Assembly: GCF_009834805.1 (NCBI RefSeq)
Contig: NZ_WVHO01000010.1
Coordinates: forward strand, 248,001 to 312,000
DNA from: Saccharibacter sp. 17.LH.SD
GTDB lineage: Bacteria > Pseudomonadota > Alphaproteobacteria > Acetobacterales > Acetobacteraceae
DNA length: 64,000 bases
Direction: 5' to 3'
Part shown: piece after piece, positions 1 through 8,754 of the stretch
Layout of the letters: each line of letters begins with the position of its first letter
Numbering within the stretch: the first letter of the stretch is position 1
The notes under the pieces: model-generated
Database searches by the model: none
Told to the model about the DNA's origin: nothing
What the model saw: only the letters and a program-made list of their open reading frames with translations
Translations under genes and position numbers: made by a program

Positions 1-31
1 ACCCACCACAGCCGAGAATGGTCACTTTCAT
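1..31 (-). CDS. MBL-fold metallo-hydrolase, first codons only
   Basis: Only the first ten codons lie in the window, reading MKVTILGCGG on the minus strand before the edge. The ATG overlaps the TGA stop of tatD by four bases (ATGA), which is the pattern of translational coupling. A start of this form, directly after tatD, is typical of the PhnP/ElaC-like metallo-beta-lactamase-fold hydrolases that follow tatD in many alphaproteobacteria. The HxHxDH metal motif that would confirm the family lies outside the window, so the family name rests on these few residues and the position. Confidence 0.55.
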   Translation of the reverse strand, partial: MKVTILGCGG

Positions 32-813
32 GGTCGTGCTCGCGAAAAAAGACGGTAAGCGTTCTCAGTCGTCACGGCCCTTAAACGCTCATTCTCCATG
101 CCGCGCACTTCTGCAAGGCGAGCCGCTGTATGCGCGACATAACCCGGCGTATTCGGCTTTCCACGCTTAGGCACTGGCGCCAGATAAGGACTATCCGTTT
201 CCACCAAGAGACGCTCTTCTGGAACATCACGCGCCACAGCACGTATTTCCTCACATTTCGGGAAAGTCAGTAGCCCTGAAAAACTAATATAGCCCCCAAG
301 CTCCAGCGCTGTTTGCGCTAAAGCCGGACCAGCGGCAAAGCAATGAAGCAAGAAAGGGAACGCTCCCTTAGCATGCTCATCACGTAAAATCGCCGCCACA
401 TCATCATCCGCTTGACGAGCATGGATCACCAATGGCAACCCGGTTACGCGCGCTGCCTCAATATGGCGCCGGAATGTCGCATGCTGTGCAGGCCGCACCT
501 CTTCTGTGCCATGGAAATAGTCCAGCCCAGCTTCGCCTACAGCCACAACCCCTGGAGCACTCAACGCTTGTTCCATCTCATCAAGCTCAGGAAGGCGCTC
601 CTCATGTGCATGGTCCGGATGTGTCCCAATCGCGCACCAAATACGCAATTCGGGGGAGCTATGCTGCAACAGCCCCAATTGATCCTGTTTGCGTGACCAC
701 CGTGTACCGATGGTCACCATCCCCACAACCTCAGCCTGACGCGCTGTCTCCAGCGCGGCTTCAAGGTCATCCAAAAGGTCAAGATGACAATGTGTGTCGA
801 TCAACCCACTCAT
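28..813 (-). CDS. tatD: TatD family deoxyribonuclease
   Basis: This 261-residue protein is a cytoplasmic metal-dependent hydrolase of the TatD family, TIM-barrel enzymes with DNase activity. The N-terminal DTHCHLDLL (His8 and His10) gives the first metal ligands. GEAGLDYF and the C-terminal ETDSPYLAP motif supply further ligands and the family signature. I chose the ATG at 813 because the protein then begins MSGLIDTHCH, as in homologues; a longer frame runs back into metG but adds no family residues. The start lies one base past the metG stop, so the two genes form one transcript with the upstream holB and tmk. Length is normal for the family. The physiological substrate is not shown by the sequence. 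Confidence 0.93.
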   Translation of the reverse strand: MSGLIDTHCHLDLLDDLEAALETARQAEVVGMVTIGTRWSRKQDQLGLLQHSSPELRIWCAIGTHPDHAHEERLPELDEMEQALSAPGVVAVGEAGLDYFHGTEEVRPAQHATFRRHIEAARVTGLPLVIHARQADDDVAAILRDEHAKGAFPFLLHCFAAGPALAQTALELGGYISFSGLLTFPKCEEIRAVARDVPEERLLVETDSPYLAPVPKRGKPNTPGYVAHTAARLAEVRGMENERLRAVTTENAYRLFSRARP

Positions 814-814
814 T

Positions 815-2344
815 CTATTCCTCCACAAAACGTGGGAACACTCCTTGCGGCTTTGGCAAGATACGGCCACCGGGGAGAAGTGTGTTCAACGCCTCTAACG
901 TGCGTTCATTTTCTTCCACACCCAGCTGATCCAGCATGCGGCTGATACTTTGCGGCATATAAGGCTGAAGCAAGGTCGCGATAACGCGAATAACATCCAC
1001 CAACACCCGCAAAACATCCGCCATGCGTGCTTTATCCGTTTTCTTCAACGCCCAAGGAGCTTGGCGATCAATATAGGCATTGGCCGCACGGATCAGCTTC
1101 CACACCTCTTCCAACGCATCGCTAATCGCCAGTCGCTCAATATGCGCTTTGACAAGCCCCGGTAAATCTGCCGCCTGTTTTAAAATAACCTGATCATCAT
1201 CTGTTTCTGCACCACGCTCTGGCAGCACACCATCCAGATTTTTAGCGATCTGGCTGAGCGTCCGTTGGGCCAAATTGCCCAGATCATTCGCCAGCTCAAC
1301 ATTCATACGCGTAATCATGGAGCGACGGCTAAAGTTTGAATCCCCGCCGAATGGCACCTCGCGCATGAGGAAAAAGCGAAGCTGATCCAACCCAAATTCA
1401 TCGGACAACGCTTTGGGGTCAAGAACATTCCCCAAAGATTTGCTCATCTTCTCCCCTTCAACCGTCCACCATCCATGGGCAAAGACTTTAGAAGGAAGCG
1501 GCAAGCCAGCCGCCATCAGGAATGCTGGCCAATAGATGCAGTGAAAGCGGATAATCTCCTTCCCCACCACATGCACATCCGCTGGCCAGTAACGCCCCTT
1601 TTCTCCCGTTAGGTCGGGATAACCAGCTGCCGTCAGATAATTGGCCAACGCGTCAAACCACACATACATTACATGGTCCGCATCCCCTGGAACCTCAATC
1701 CCCCACCGGAAGCTTGTGCGGCTAATAGATAAATCTCGCAGCCCTTGGCGTACGAAACTTTCGATCTCCCGCTTTGGACCAGCCGGACCAATAAAATCAG
1801 GATTCTCTTGATATAATTTTAAAAGACGGTCTTGGAATTCAGAGAGTTTAAAAAAGTAAGAAGGCTCCCGCACCCACTCTACCGGAGCCCCAGAAGGCGC
1901 TGTTTTACGGCCATCTTCATGCGTTGTGACTTCATCTTCACCGATGAACGCCTCATCACGCGTTGAATACCACCCTTCATAAGCCCCTAGGTAAATGAAG
2001 CCATTATCAGCCACTTTTTTCCAAAGCGCTTGAGCAGATTTTTTGTGACGCTCTTCTGTCGTCCGCACAAAGTCATCCGCCGATACATCCATATCCTGTT
2101 GCATCTGACGAAACTGCGCTGAAACACGATCCGCAAATTCTTGTGGAGGGACATTCTGTGCCAGAGCGCTTTGTTCGACTTTCTGCCCATGCTCGTCCGT
2201 ACCTGTTACAAACAAGACATCCTCGCCCATCAAGCGATGGAAACGCGCCAACACGTCACACGCAATGGATGTATAGGCATGACCGATATGCGGTGCGCCA
2301 TTCACATAGAAAATGGGGGTTGTGATGGTAAAGCGCCGCGTCAT
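815..2344 (-). CDS. metG: Methionyl-tRNA synthetase
   Basis: This 509-residue class I synthetase charges tRNA-Met with methionine in the cytoplasm. The HIGH motif is at residues 19-22 (APHIGHAYT) and the KMSKS motif near residue 300 (GEKMSKSLGN), both intact. Strand-exchange sequence YEGWYSTRDEAF and the DALANYLTAAGYP segment are typical of MetRS. The protein ends soon after the anticodon-binding helical domain and lacks the C-terminal tRNA-binding extension of E. coli MetG, which is the usual short alphaproteobacterial form. It lies between holB and tatD on the same strand. An elongator tRNA-Met that it would charge lies at 16.8 kb. Confidence 0.97.
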   Translation of the reverse strand: MTRRFTITTPIFYVNGAPHIGHAYTSIACDVLARFHRLMGEDVLFVTGTDEHGQKVEQSALAQNVPPQEFADRVSAQFRQMQQDMDVSADDFVRTTEERHKKSAQALWKKVADNGFIYLGAYEGWYSTRDEAFIGEDEVTTHEDGRKTAPSGAPVEWVREPSYFFKLSEFQDRLLKLYQENPDFIGPAGPKREIESFVRQGLRDLSISRTSFRWGIEVPGDADHVMYVWFDALANYLTAAGYPDLTGEKGRYWPADVHVVGKEIIRFHCIYWPAFLMAAGLPLPSKVFAHGWWTVEGEKMSKSLGNVLDPKALSDEFGLDQLRFFLMREVPFGGDSNFSRRSMITRMNVELANDLGNLAQRTLSQIAKNLDGVLPERGAETDDDQVILKQAADLPGLVKAHIERLAISDALEEVWKLIRAANAYIDRQAPWALKKTDKARMADVLRVLVDVIRVIATLLQPYMPQSISRMLDQLGVEENERTLEALNTLLPGGRILPKPQGVFPRFVEE

Positions 2345-2390
2345 GTTTCTTCCTATATCTCTATGTCACAGTTGGGAATGTAAACACCTC

Positions 2391-3317
2391 TCAGACAGAG
2401 GCAAGGGCTAATGCCTGCCGCATTGCCTGTTCCTTGTCCAGACTGAATGATTCGGTCTGTCGGCGCAATGTCTCTAGCGAGGCTGTTTTTTCCGCAAAAA
2501 AAGCCGCTCGCGCCACATGCCCTTGAGAGGCTTCATCTTTCGCTTTTTGCACAAAGCCATTGCTTAATCGATCACAGAACAACGCAAAACCCGCCGTCTC
2601 ACGCGCTATTTGATGCAGCGAATGCCATAGATCTTCATCAAGCTCTCGCCCGTCGAGAACTTGCCGGACAAGCGATTCAATGCGGCCATGATGATCTTGC
2701 GCTAAAAAAAGAGCGCGCCCCGGGGACCCTTGGGCATTTTTTAAAGCCTCTTCTGGGAGATCAGGTAAAAGCTGATGCATCTCTTCTTCTGTCAGAGGCG
2801 ATAAAGCCATCGCACGGCATCGGCTCCGAAGCGTGGGGAGAAGCGCCCCAGGAGCCGCCGTTGTCAGCAGAAAAAGCGTTTGTTGCGGGGGTTCTTCCAG
2901 GAGCTTTAACAACGCATTCGCAGCAAAACGATTGAGAAATTCCGCGCCATCTACAATCACCACACGCCATCCCCCTTCCGTGGCTGTGTGATGGAGCAGA
3001 TGGTGCACCGGCTGAACATCAGAAACCGTAATTTCCCCACGCAGGCGCCCTTTTTTCGGGTCATGCTGGCGTGCAATCACCAACAAATCCCCGTGCGTTC
3101 CCGCACTAATGCGTCTCCCCGTCGCGCTTGATAAAACATCACCCTTAAGAACAATACGCGCTAAACGATACGCTAATGTCGCCTTACCAATCCCTGCAGG
3201 ACCGCTAATTAACCACGCATGGTGAAGGCGCCCAGCGCGCCATGCTTCAACAAAAGCCGCCTCTTCCTTTTGATGTCCATAAATAACCGGTGCCTGATGG
3301 GGTTCAGGCAGAGTCAT
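2391..3317 (-). CDS. holB: DNA polymerase III, delta-prime subunit
   Basis: This is the delta-prime subunit of the clamp loader, which helps load the beta clamp at the replication fork. The 308-residue protein has the P-loop-like GPAGIGKATLA near residue 40 and the conserved LLKLLEEPP segment before the sensor region, both typical of delta-prime/AAA+ clamp-loader subunits. I start it at 3317 (MTLPEPHQAP) because this ATG overlaps the tmk stop as ATGA; an upstream in-frame start would extend it nine codons into tmk. The tmk-holB pairing is conserved in many bacteria. The C-terminal third is divergent, as is usual. Confidence 0.92.
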   Translation of the reverse strand: MTLPEPHQAPVIYGHQKEEAAFVEAWRAGRLHHAWLISGPAGIGKATLAYRLARIVLKGDVLSSATGRRISAGTHGDLLVIARQHDPKKGRLRGEITVSDVQPVHHLLHHTATEGGWRVVIVDGAEFLNRFAANALLKLLEEPPQQTLFLLTTAAPGALLPTLRSRCRAMALSPLTEEEMHQLLPDLPEEALKNAQGSPGRALFLAQDHHGRIESLVRQVLDGRELDEDLWHSLHQIARETAGFALFCDRLSNGFVQKAKDEASQGHVARAAFFAEKTASLETLRRQTESFSLDKEQAMRQALALASV

Positions 3318-3970
3318 ACGCCTTTCTTCCGCAATAGTGCCCATACGCTTTCATAAAGCTCTGTAAATACCTCATCAGGGGCTGCTTCTGCATCAATACG
3401 CTGAATACGCTTGCCATCATCATGCTGGTAAATATGCTCGAATCCCTCTCGCACACGCCGATGAAACGCATCATCAAGCCCTTCATACCGGTCCAACTTT
3501 CCCCCGCGTTGGGCAAGACGCCGATAGGCCGTCTCAAGGGAGACATCCAACCAAAAAGTAGCTTCTGGCTCGTAATGCAAGAGCTCACGTAAAGACGTAA
3601 TAAACGTTAGACGTTCAAGAGCACCATGGCCGATCCCATACCCTTGATACGCCCATGTGGAATCATGAAAGCGATCACAAATCACTATTTCCCCGGCCTC
3701 AAGAGCCGGAGATATATTTTGGTCAAAATGATCACAGCGCGCCGTCATATGCAGCAGAATTTCAGCTTTCCAGGAAAATTCCTCTTTCCCGAAAAGCAAT
3801 TGCTGACGCAACGCTTCTGCACCTGGTGTTCCACCGGGTTCACGCGTTAAGCGTACCTTCAACCCGTCATGCCTTAAAGCCTCAGCTAAAAGACGCGACT
3901 GCGTTGATTTCCCACCACCTTCACCACCTTCTAAGGTGATAAACAAACCGCCTTTAACGTGACGAACCAT
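3314..3970 (-). CDS. tmk: Thymidylate kinase
   Basis: Thymidylate kinase phosphorylates dTMP to dTDP using ATP, feeding dTTP synthesis. The 218-residue protein carries the P-loop GGEGGGKST at residues 15-23, the DRFHDSTWAYQG nucleoside-binding motif and a lid region with RLAQRGGKLDRYEG. The start codon overlaps the dacA stop by one base (TAATG) and the stop overlaps holB by four bases, so it sits in a translationally coupled chain. Length and motifs are those of a complete enzyme. Confidence 0.97.
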   Translation of the reverse strand: MVRHVKGGLFITLEGGEGGGKSTQSRLLAEALRHDGLKVRLTREPGGTPGAEALRQQLLFGKEEFSWKAEILLHMTARCDHFDQNISPALEAGEIVICDRFHDSTWAYQGYGIGHGALERLTFITSLRELLHYEPEATFWLDVSLETAYRRLAQRGGKLDRYEGLDDAFHRRVREGFEHIYQHDDGKRIQRIDAEAAPDEVFTELYESVWALLRKKGV

Positions 3971-5220
3971 TACTTATTACTTATCCGTCTCATTGCCCGA
4001 TCAAACAACCCAAGCTGTCCAACGGGCTGGGCCGCATAGAGCGGCTGTGCATAGAGCTCTTTATCCGCCAACATAATCGTTACACGTCCATATTCTTTCC
4101 CCACTAACACAGGGGCGGATAATGGCGCGGCATAATCAACATTGATGCGAACACGCGACTGCCACCCAATCGGAAGGGTCATCACGACATCTCTTTCCAC
4201 TAAGAGAGGAACACTCTTCTGCGCGCCCATCCAGACCGGTGCGTCTTTTTCAATCACCTGCCCTCGACGCAGCAAAGCGGTAGTCTCAAAATTGGCAAAC
4301 GCCCATGACATCAAGCGCTCCCCTTCATGAGCACGCTCATTGCTGGACGCTGTACCGTTAATCACGACAATCACACGGCTGCCATTGCGCTCTGAGCTGG
4401 CACAAAGGCCAAACCCGCCAGCATCCGTATGGCCGGTCTTCAAGCCATCAGCCAATCCTTTATCCACCAGGACGTTCCGGTTGCCTTGGTGAATGTGATT
4501 ATAGGTAAAATCTTTCTCACCAAAGAAATGATAATATTGTGGGAAATCATGAATGAGATGATCCGCAATCGTCCCAACATCACGCGCTGTCATATAATGA
4601 TTGGCATCTGGCCACCCTGTGACGTTAGCGAAATGTGATCCCCTCAGCTTTAAACGCCCAGCAGCTTGATTCATTAAAGCAACAAAGCGCTCCTCTGAGC
4701 CAGCAATCCCTTCTGCCAACACAATGCACGCATCATTACCAGACTGGATAAGCATCCCCTGAATCAGCTCGCGCACAGAGACATTACCCCCCAGTGGCAC
4801 GAACATTTTGGACCCCTGCATCCGCCATGCTTTGTCACTAACAGGGAATGTTTGATCCAGTTGGATGCGTTTTGCTGCCAAAAAACTGAAAACGACATAA
4901 GCCGTCATCATCTTTGTGAGGGATGATGGTGGCATTTGGTTGTCAGCGTCTTTCTCCAGCAAGACGGTGCCCGTCGTACTATTAAGAATATACGCCCAGC
5001 GTGCTGACGTCGCAAAAGGCCCAACAAGGGTGGAGGCCATCCCCCCTGTTGTTTCTGGCGGTGTGTTCCCTGCTGGTGTAGCCGGACTTCCACCCTTTCC
5101 ATGCCCATGTGCCTTTGCACGTGAAGCCGCTAATGCGGACTCCCCTAACTGCCACCCTGACAGTGCCGAAACAGCCGTAATTCCAGCTATTCCCCCGATA
5201 ACAGAACGTCTTGTTCGCAC
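3970..5220 (-). CDS. dacA: D-alanyl-D-alanine carboxypeptidase (DacA/PBP5 type)
   Basis: This 416-residue penicillin-binding protein trims the terminal D-Ala from peptidoglycan stem peptides in the periplasm. The three serine-peptidase S11 motifs are present in order: SSLTK near residue 99, SGN near 158 and KTG near 260 (LKTGHTDAGG). A C-terminal PBP5-like beta domain follows. The N-terminus MRTRRSVIGG followed by a hydrophobic stretch looks like a Tat signal peptide, with cleavage likely near ALAAS. The start is a GTG with GGGGAT about nine bases upstream. It overlaps tmk by one base and is the head of the tmk-holB-metG-tatD chain. Confidence 0.93.
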   Translation of the reverse strand: MRTRRSVIGGIAGITAVSALSGWQLGESALAASRAKAHGHGKGGSPATPAGNTPPETTGGMASTLVGPFATSARWAYILNSTTGTVLLEKDADNQMPPSSLTKMMTAYVVFSFLAAKRIQLDQTFPVSDKAWRMQGSKMFVPLGGNVSVRELIQGMLIQSGNDACIVLAEGIAGSEERFVALMNQAAGRLKLRGSHFANVTGWPDANHYMTARDVGTIADHLIHDFPQYYHFFGEKDFTYNHIHQGNRNVLVDKGLADGLKTGHTDAGGFGLCASSERNGSRVIVVINGTASSNERAHEGERLMSWAFANFETTALLRRGQVIEKDAPVWMGAQKSVPLLVERDVVMTLPIGWQSRVRINVDYAAPLSAPVLVGKEYGRVTIMLADKELYAQPLYAAQPVGQLGLFDRAMRRISNK

Positions 5221-5243
5221 GCCGATCCCCGCGCTGTTGTCTC

Positions 5244-5263
5244 GCTGGCTCCTAAAAGCCAGC
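5244..5263. repeat. Perfect inverted repeat between mltB and dacA
   Basis: GCTGGCT and AGCCAGC form a perfect seven-base-pair stem with a six-base loop, between the end of mltB and the start of dacA, both on the minus strand. No T-tract follows on the minus strand, so an intrinsic terminator is weakly supported. It could instead be a structure in the dacA leader. Confidence 0.4.
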
Positions 5264-5315
5264 TTACGATCATTAATGGCTACTTACACAGCCCCGATAC
5301 ATCTTCAGTGGGCTT

Positions 5316-6332
5316 CTAGGCAGAATCACGCGTAATCGCATCGCCCAAAAGCCCGACGGCAAGAGCATAATAATCGGACGGGTTGTAAGCCCGAATAGCC
5401 CGGAAATTATCATACACTAAAAAGACTTGGCCGCCAGGGCCATCAGGCTGCAATAACTTCGCCTTTCTTTGAGCATCGTCAAAAGCCTGCCCATCCCTTC
5501 TGCTAACGCCTAATGCACTCCATTCCCCAACGGTTCTCTTCGGCGCATTTTTTGATTTTTGTGCGGCAAGCGATGAAAAACGTCCTCCACTTCCCAGCGG
5601 GATCACTACCTCCTCACCCCAACTCTCACCAGTTTGCCATCCAGACCGGCCAAGATAGTTTGCAATGGAGGCGAAAATATCGATCTGCGAATTCCATATA
5701 TCTTTACGCCCGTCATGGTCCCCGTCCGCTGCGAAACGAAGATACGCACTTGGCATAAATTGTGCCTGCCCCATCGCGCCTGCATAGCTTCCCAACATAT
5801 GCGCTGGAGCAATATTCCCATCCGCCAAAATTTTGAGCGCTTTTAGCAGCTCATCACGGAAAAAACGGGAACGCCGCCCATCATACGCCAATGTTGCCAA
5901 AGCATCGATAACGGAGAAACGCCCTTGCGTCGCCCCAAAACCCGATTCAATTCCCCATATACCCATCACAGGGGACGGATCAGCGCCAAATTCCTGACAG
6001 GCTCCATGCATGTCTTGTTTGACATTCTGATAAATAGCTCGGCCTTGCTGGCATCGTTTCGCATTCACAACACGATCGCGATACTGCGCCCATGTCATGT
6101 GGAATTCGGGCTGGTGCCGGTCTCTTTTCAAAACATCCGCATTCGGCGTGGAGGTGAGTGACAAAGCCTCATCGACGATCTCTGCTGGAATTCCCCGTTC
6201 AATCGCCTCTCGCCGAATCCCCGCACAAAAGTCAGCATAGCTCCCTTGTGCACCCGGTGCAGCACACACCGACCCCAGCGGAGCCATAAAAGCACCAGCT
6301 GCCAACCCTGCTACAAAATATCGTCGCTTCAT
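5316..6332 (-). CDS. mltB: Lytic murein transglycosylase, MltB family
   Basis: This protein of about 338 residues cleaves the glycan strand of peptidoglycan to form 1,6-anhydro ends, in the periplasm. The catalytic glutamate is in GIWGIESGFG (about residue 126), followed by YAGAMGQAQFMPSAYLRFA and DGDHDGRKDIWNS, the hallmark of the SLT_2/MltB family. The N-terminus MKRRYFVAGLAAGAFMAP is a signal peptide with a pair of arginines that could be read as a weak Tat signal. I chose the ATG at 6332 because AGGAG lies seven bases upstream; the ATG six bases earlier is too close to that site. There is no C-terminal peptidoglycan-binding domain. It precedes dacA on the same strand. Confidence 0.9.
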   Translation of the reverse strand: MKRRYFVAGLAAGAFMAPLGSVCAAPGAQGSYADFCAGIRREAIERGIPAEIVDEALSLTSTPNADVLKRDRHQPEFHMTWAQYRDRVVNAKRCQQGRAIYQNVKQDMHGACQEFGADPSPVMGIWGIESGFGATQGRFSVIDALATLAYDGRRSRFFRDELLKALKILADGNIAPAHMLGSYAGAMGQAQFMPSAYLRFAADGDHDGRKDIWNSQIDIFASIANYLGRSGWQTGESWGEEVVIPLGSGGRFSSLAAQKSKNAPKRTVGEWSALGVSRRDGQAFDDAQRKAKLLQPDGPGGQVFLVYDNFRAIRAYNPSDYYALAVGLLGDAITRDSA

Positions 6333-6420
6333 CCCCATGCTCCTCTATAAAAGGCCCGCAATCTCACCTTGTCCCGTTTGACCAACCACTATCATTCTCT
6401 TTTTCCAATCACCAGAGAGA

Positions 6421-7044
6421 TTGCTCTTCAACGTAAGACATGCCAAAATCTCAATCGCATTACTGGGACCAGCTTTTATCGTGATCCATATCGGCTCTAT
6501 TCTCACCGCTCAGCCTGTTTGGCTAAAGATCGTTAGCATCGTGGTGGGGACCTTCATTTTAGAAGATGTCGCAACCGTTCTTTCCGCTGTTGCGACACAA
6601 GCTGGCCGCGTAAGTTTCTCAGTTGCTCTCTGCTCTCTTTATTTCGGTGTTGTCGTGGGGGATATAGGCCTCTATGCCTTGGGATTCGCCGCAGCACGCT
6701 GGCCGTTCTTGCGACGTTTTATTACACTCCCCAACCATGAGCAAACCGAGCGTTGGTTCTCGAGCAATACGATTAAAGTGGTTGGCATTGCACGTTTTAT
6801 ACCCGGGGCACGCCTACCACTCTATACAGCCTGTGGCTTTTTTAAAGCGCCATTCCTCCCATTTGCCATGACAGCCATCGTCGCCACACTTGTTTGGATT
6901 ACGTTGCTTTTTCTGCTTTCTCTTCGCATTGGTAAGTGGCTTTTGGCCCACCAAGGGGGATGGCGGTGGGCTGGAATTGCTGGCTTCGTTCTCTGCATTA
7001 TTTTCATAGGCCGCTTTGTCGCCCGCCTTCAACGTGTGAGCTAA
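6421..7044 (+). CDS. DedA/VTT-domain membrane protein
   Basis: This 207-residue inner-membrane protein belongs to the DedA (SNARE-associated/VTT) family. The fold signatures are the FILEDVATVLSA segment, YFGVVVGDIGLYALG and the re-entrant ARFIPGARLPLYTACGFF, followed by two C-terminal hydrophobic helices. DedA proteins are linked to membrane homeostasis, and some members flip undecaprenyl phosphate. The start is uncertain: TTG at 6421 gives the full frame but a purine-rich stretch touches it directly, and an in-frame GTG exists at 6481. It is divergent from mltB and eight bases upstream of an ATP-grasp gene. Together with nearby uppP it suggests a role in lipid-carrier handling, which is inference. 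Confidence 0.82.
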   Translation: MLFNVRHAKISIALLGPAFIVIHIGSILTAQPVWLKIVSIVVGTFILEDVATVLSAVATQAGRVSFSVALCSLYFGVVVGDIGLYALGFAAARWPFLRRFITLPNHEQTERWFSSNTIKVVGIARFIPGARLPLYTACGFFKAPFLPFAMTAIVATLVWITLLFLLSLRIGKWLLAHQGGWRWAGIAGFVLCIIFIGRFVARLQRVS

Positions 7045-7052
7045 ACCAGTCT

Positions 7053-8120
7053 ATGACTGACAAAAACCCAGAACATCATAACCCTCTGTCCATGTTTGAA
7101 TTTTGGCCAGAATCCCTTTTTTACACCCCCATTGTTCTTTACTGGATCATCATGGGGTTACGTTATCGCGACCTCAGTATTGCCACTGCCGCGAACCCTC
7201 GTATTGAAACGGGGGGGCTATGCGGAGAAAGTAAAAGCTCCATTCTCGATATGGGCGGGCCAATCGCCCAAACCGCCATTGCCCCTTATCGCGTTTTCCG
7301 TAATGGAAAAGATGCCCTCTCACGAGCATTGGCCGCGATGGAAGAGTTGAATCTTTCTTTCCCTGTTGTGGTAAAGCCCGATATTGGCTGCAATGGCACA
7401 GGCGTAAGGCTCATTGCCGACCGGGAAACTTTGGAAAAAGTCTTACCACTCTTCCCCAATGATGTGTCCCTTCTTATCCAAAAACTGATTCCATACCCCG
7501 TTGAAGCGGGTATTTTTTATATTCGCCATCCTAACGAAAAAACGGGGCAACTAACCTCTGTCACCTATAAAGAAGCGCCCATTATCATTGGAGATGGGAC
7601 GTCGACCTTACGTGAGTTAGTCTTAAAAGACCCACGCATGAGCCAAGTTCCACAGCTCTATCTACCAAGGCTCAATGGCCAAGATGATGTCGTTCTTCCT
7701 GCAGGTGAACAACGCTCCCTCGTTTTTGCCGGGAACCATTGTAAAGGCTCCATCTTCCGCGATGGTCGCTATGATGTGACAAACGAACTCACACATCGCA
7801 TCAACGACATTATGATGGATATCCCTGATTTCCATTTCGGACGAATTGACGTCAAAGCCACATCGATAGAAGACTTACGTCGTGGCGAGGGCTTCGAAAT
7901 TATCGAAATCAACGGTGTCGGCTCAGAAGCCATCCATATATGGGACCGTCGCACAACCCTCTGGGAAGCCTATAAAACCCAGTTTTACCACTACCGACAG
8001 ACTTTTCTCATTGGTGCAGCCAATAAAAAGAAGGGATGGCGGAGTTCAGGTGCGCTCTCTTTATTTCAATCTTGGATCAAACAACGCCGCCTTCTTGCAT
8101 CATATCCCGTTAATGATTGA
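7053..8120 (+). CDS. ATP-grasp domain protein of unknown substrate
   Basis: This 355-residue protein has an ATP-grasp fold. FPVVVKPDIGCNGTGVRLI is the ATP-binding lysine and glycine-rich loop, and HFGRIDVKAT with FEIIEINGVGSEA supplies the metal-binding acidic residues near the C-terminus. ATP-grasp enzymes join a carboxylate to an amine or thiol through an acyl phosphate, as in D-Ala-D-Ala ligase; the substrate here cannot be read from sequence. The N-terminus has a hydrophobic segment, FYTPIVLYWIIMGL, which could associate with the membrane. I chose the ATG at 7053, eight bases after the DedA stop. Tight linkage to DedA suggests a membrane or envelope substrate. A strong hairpin follows the gene. 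Confidence 0.75.
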   Translation: MTDKNPEHHNPLSMFEFWPESLFYTPIVLYWIIMGLRYRDLSIATAANPRIETGGLCGESKSSILDMGGPIAQTAIAPYRVFRNGKDALSRALAAMEELNLSFPVVVKPDIGCNGTGVRLIADRETLEKVLPLFPNDVSLLIQKLIPYPVEAGIFYIRHPNEKTGQLTSVTYKEAPIIIGDGTSTLRELVLKDPRMSQVPQLYLPRLNGQDDVVLPAGEQRSLVFAGNHCKGSIFRDGRYDVTNELTHRINDIMMDIPDFHFGRIDVKATSIEDLRRGEGFEIIEINGVGSEAIHIWDRRTTLWEAYKTQFYHYRQTFLIGAANKKKGWRSSGALSLFQSWIKQRRLLASYPVND

Positions 8121-8133
8121 GACACCGCATCTC

Positions 8134-8159
8134 CTCCCGCTCGACATACCGAGCGGGAG
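8134..8159. terminator. Hairpin terminator between ATP-grasp gene and mlaD
   Basis: CTCCCGCTCG and CGAGCGGGAG form a perfect ten-base-pair stem with a six-base loop between two convergent genes. On the plus strand it is followed by TTAAAAT, only a weak T-tract. The position and stability argue for termination of one or both genes. Confidence 0.65.
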
Positions 8160-8169
8160 TTAAAATGAC

Positions 8170-8628
8170 TTATAAATTTCCTGCACCAAAAATATAGTTA
8201 CTAATTTGCTGTTCTAGCGACAATAATGGATGCGCATTCAAAATAGTACTGCCCGGTTTAAGCGGGGTACGGCTATGGCCCGGCTCAAGAAAGAGAGCAT
8301 CATCACCACCGACGGTTGGAGCTGCAATCGACACGGCCGTATCTGACGGCAAGACCAACTGGCTTTCCACATCAAAAGCAACATCTGCCACGGCAATATC
8401 GGAGTTCAACGTAATAGAACGCACTCGACCAACCGTGACCCCTCCCAGATCAACATCACTCCCAGCAGCAAGCCCATTGGCCGAGCTAAAAGAAGCATGA
8501 AAGACCGTCCTATCCCCCAAAGGACCATGGTTCAGGGCATAACCATAAATAATGAAAGCCGCTGAGAGGACCAATACACAAGCACTTGCCAAAAAGGCAC
8601 CGCCCCTTCCTTTTATAATAGCATGCAT
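8170..8628 (-). CDS. MlaD/MCE domain protein, short
   Basis: This 152-residue protein has one N-terminal membrane anchor (residues about 10-30) and a single MCE domain. The DRTVFHASFSSANGLAAGSDVDLGGVTVGRV segment contains the conserved glycines and valines of MlaD proteins, which form rings that carry phospholipids between inner and outer membranes. The MCE permease (MlaE) and ATPase (MlaF) are not beside it, so it is an orphan here. Length fits a single-domain MlaD. It lies between the ATP-grasp gene (convergent) and uppP (divergent). The substrate is unknown; phospholipid trafficking is the family role. Confidence 0.8.
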   Translation of the reverse strand: MHAIIKGRGGAFLASACVLVLSAAFIIYGYALNHGPLGDRTVFHASFSSANGLAAGSDVDLGGVTVGRVRSITLNSDIAVADVAFDVESQLVLPSDTAVSIAAPTVGGDDALFLEPGHSRTPLKPGSTILNAHPLLSLEQQISNYIFGAGNL

Positions 8629-8754
8629 ACGTGAACCTCTTACTTCCTACCGTGCTCTACTCTCTTCTCGCGAGGTAGATGTCCTGCTAGAACTGGTCAA
8701 GATCTTTTAACATAGTTTTCCTCTCTCTCAAGAAACAATAAAGACAGGAGCAAT

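Noticed and set aside
432-929. Long plus-strand open frame across tatD and metG
   Set aside because: It lies opposite two well-supported genes, has no recognisable domain, and its composition is that of an antisense shadow.
4916-5335. Plus-strand frame opposite the dacA N-terminus
   Set aside because: No motif is visible and the region is fully explained by dacA and its leader.
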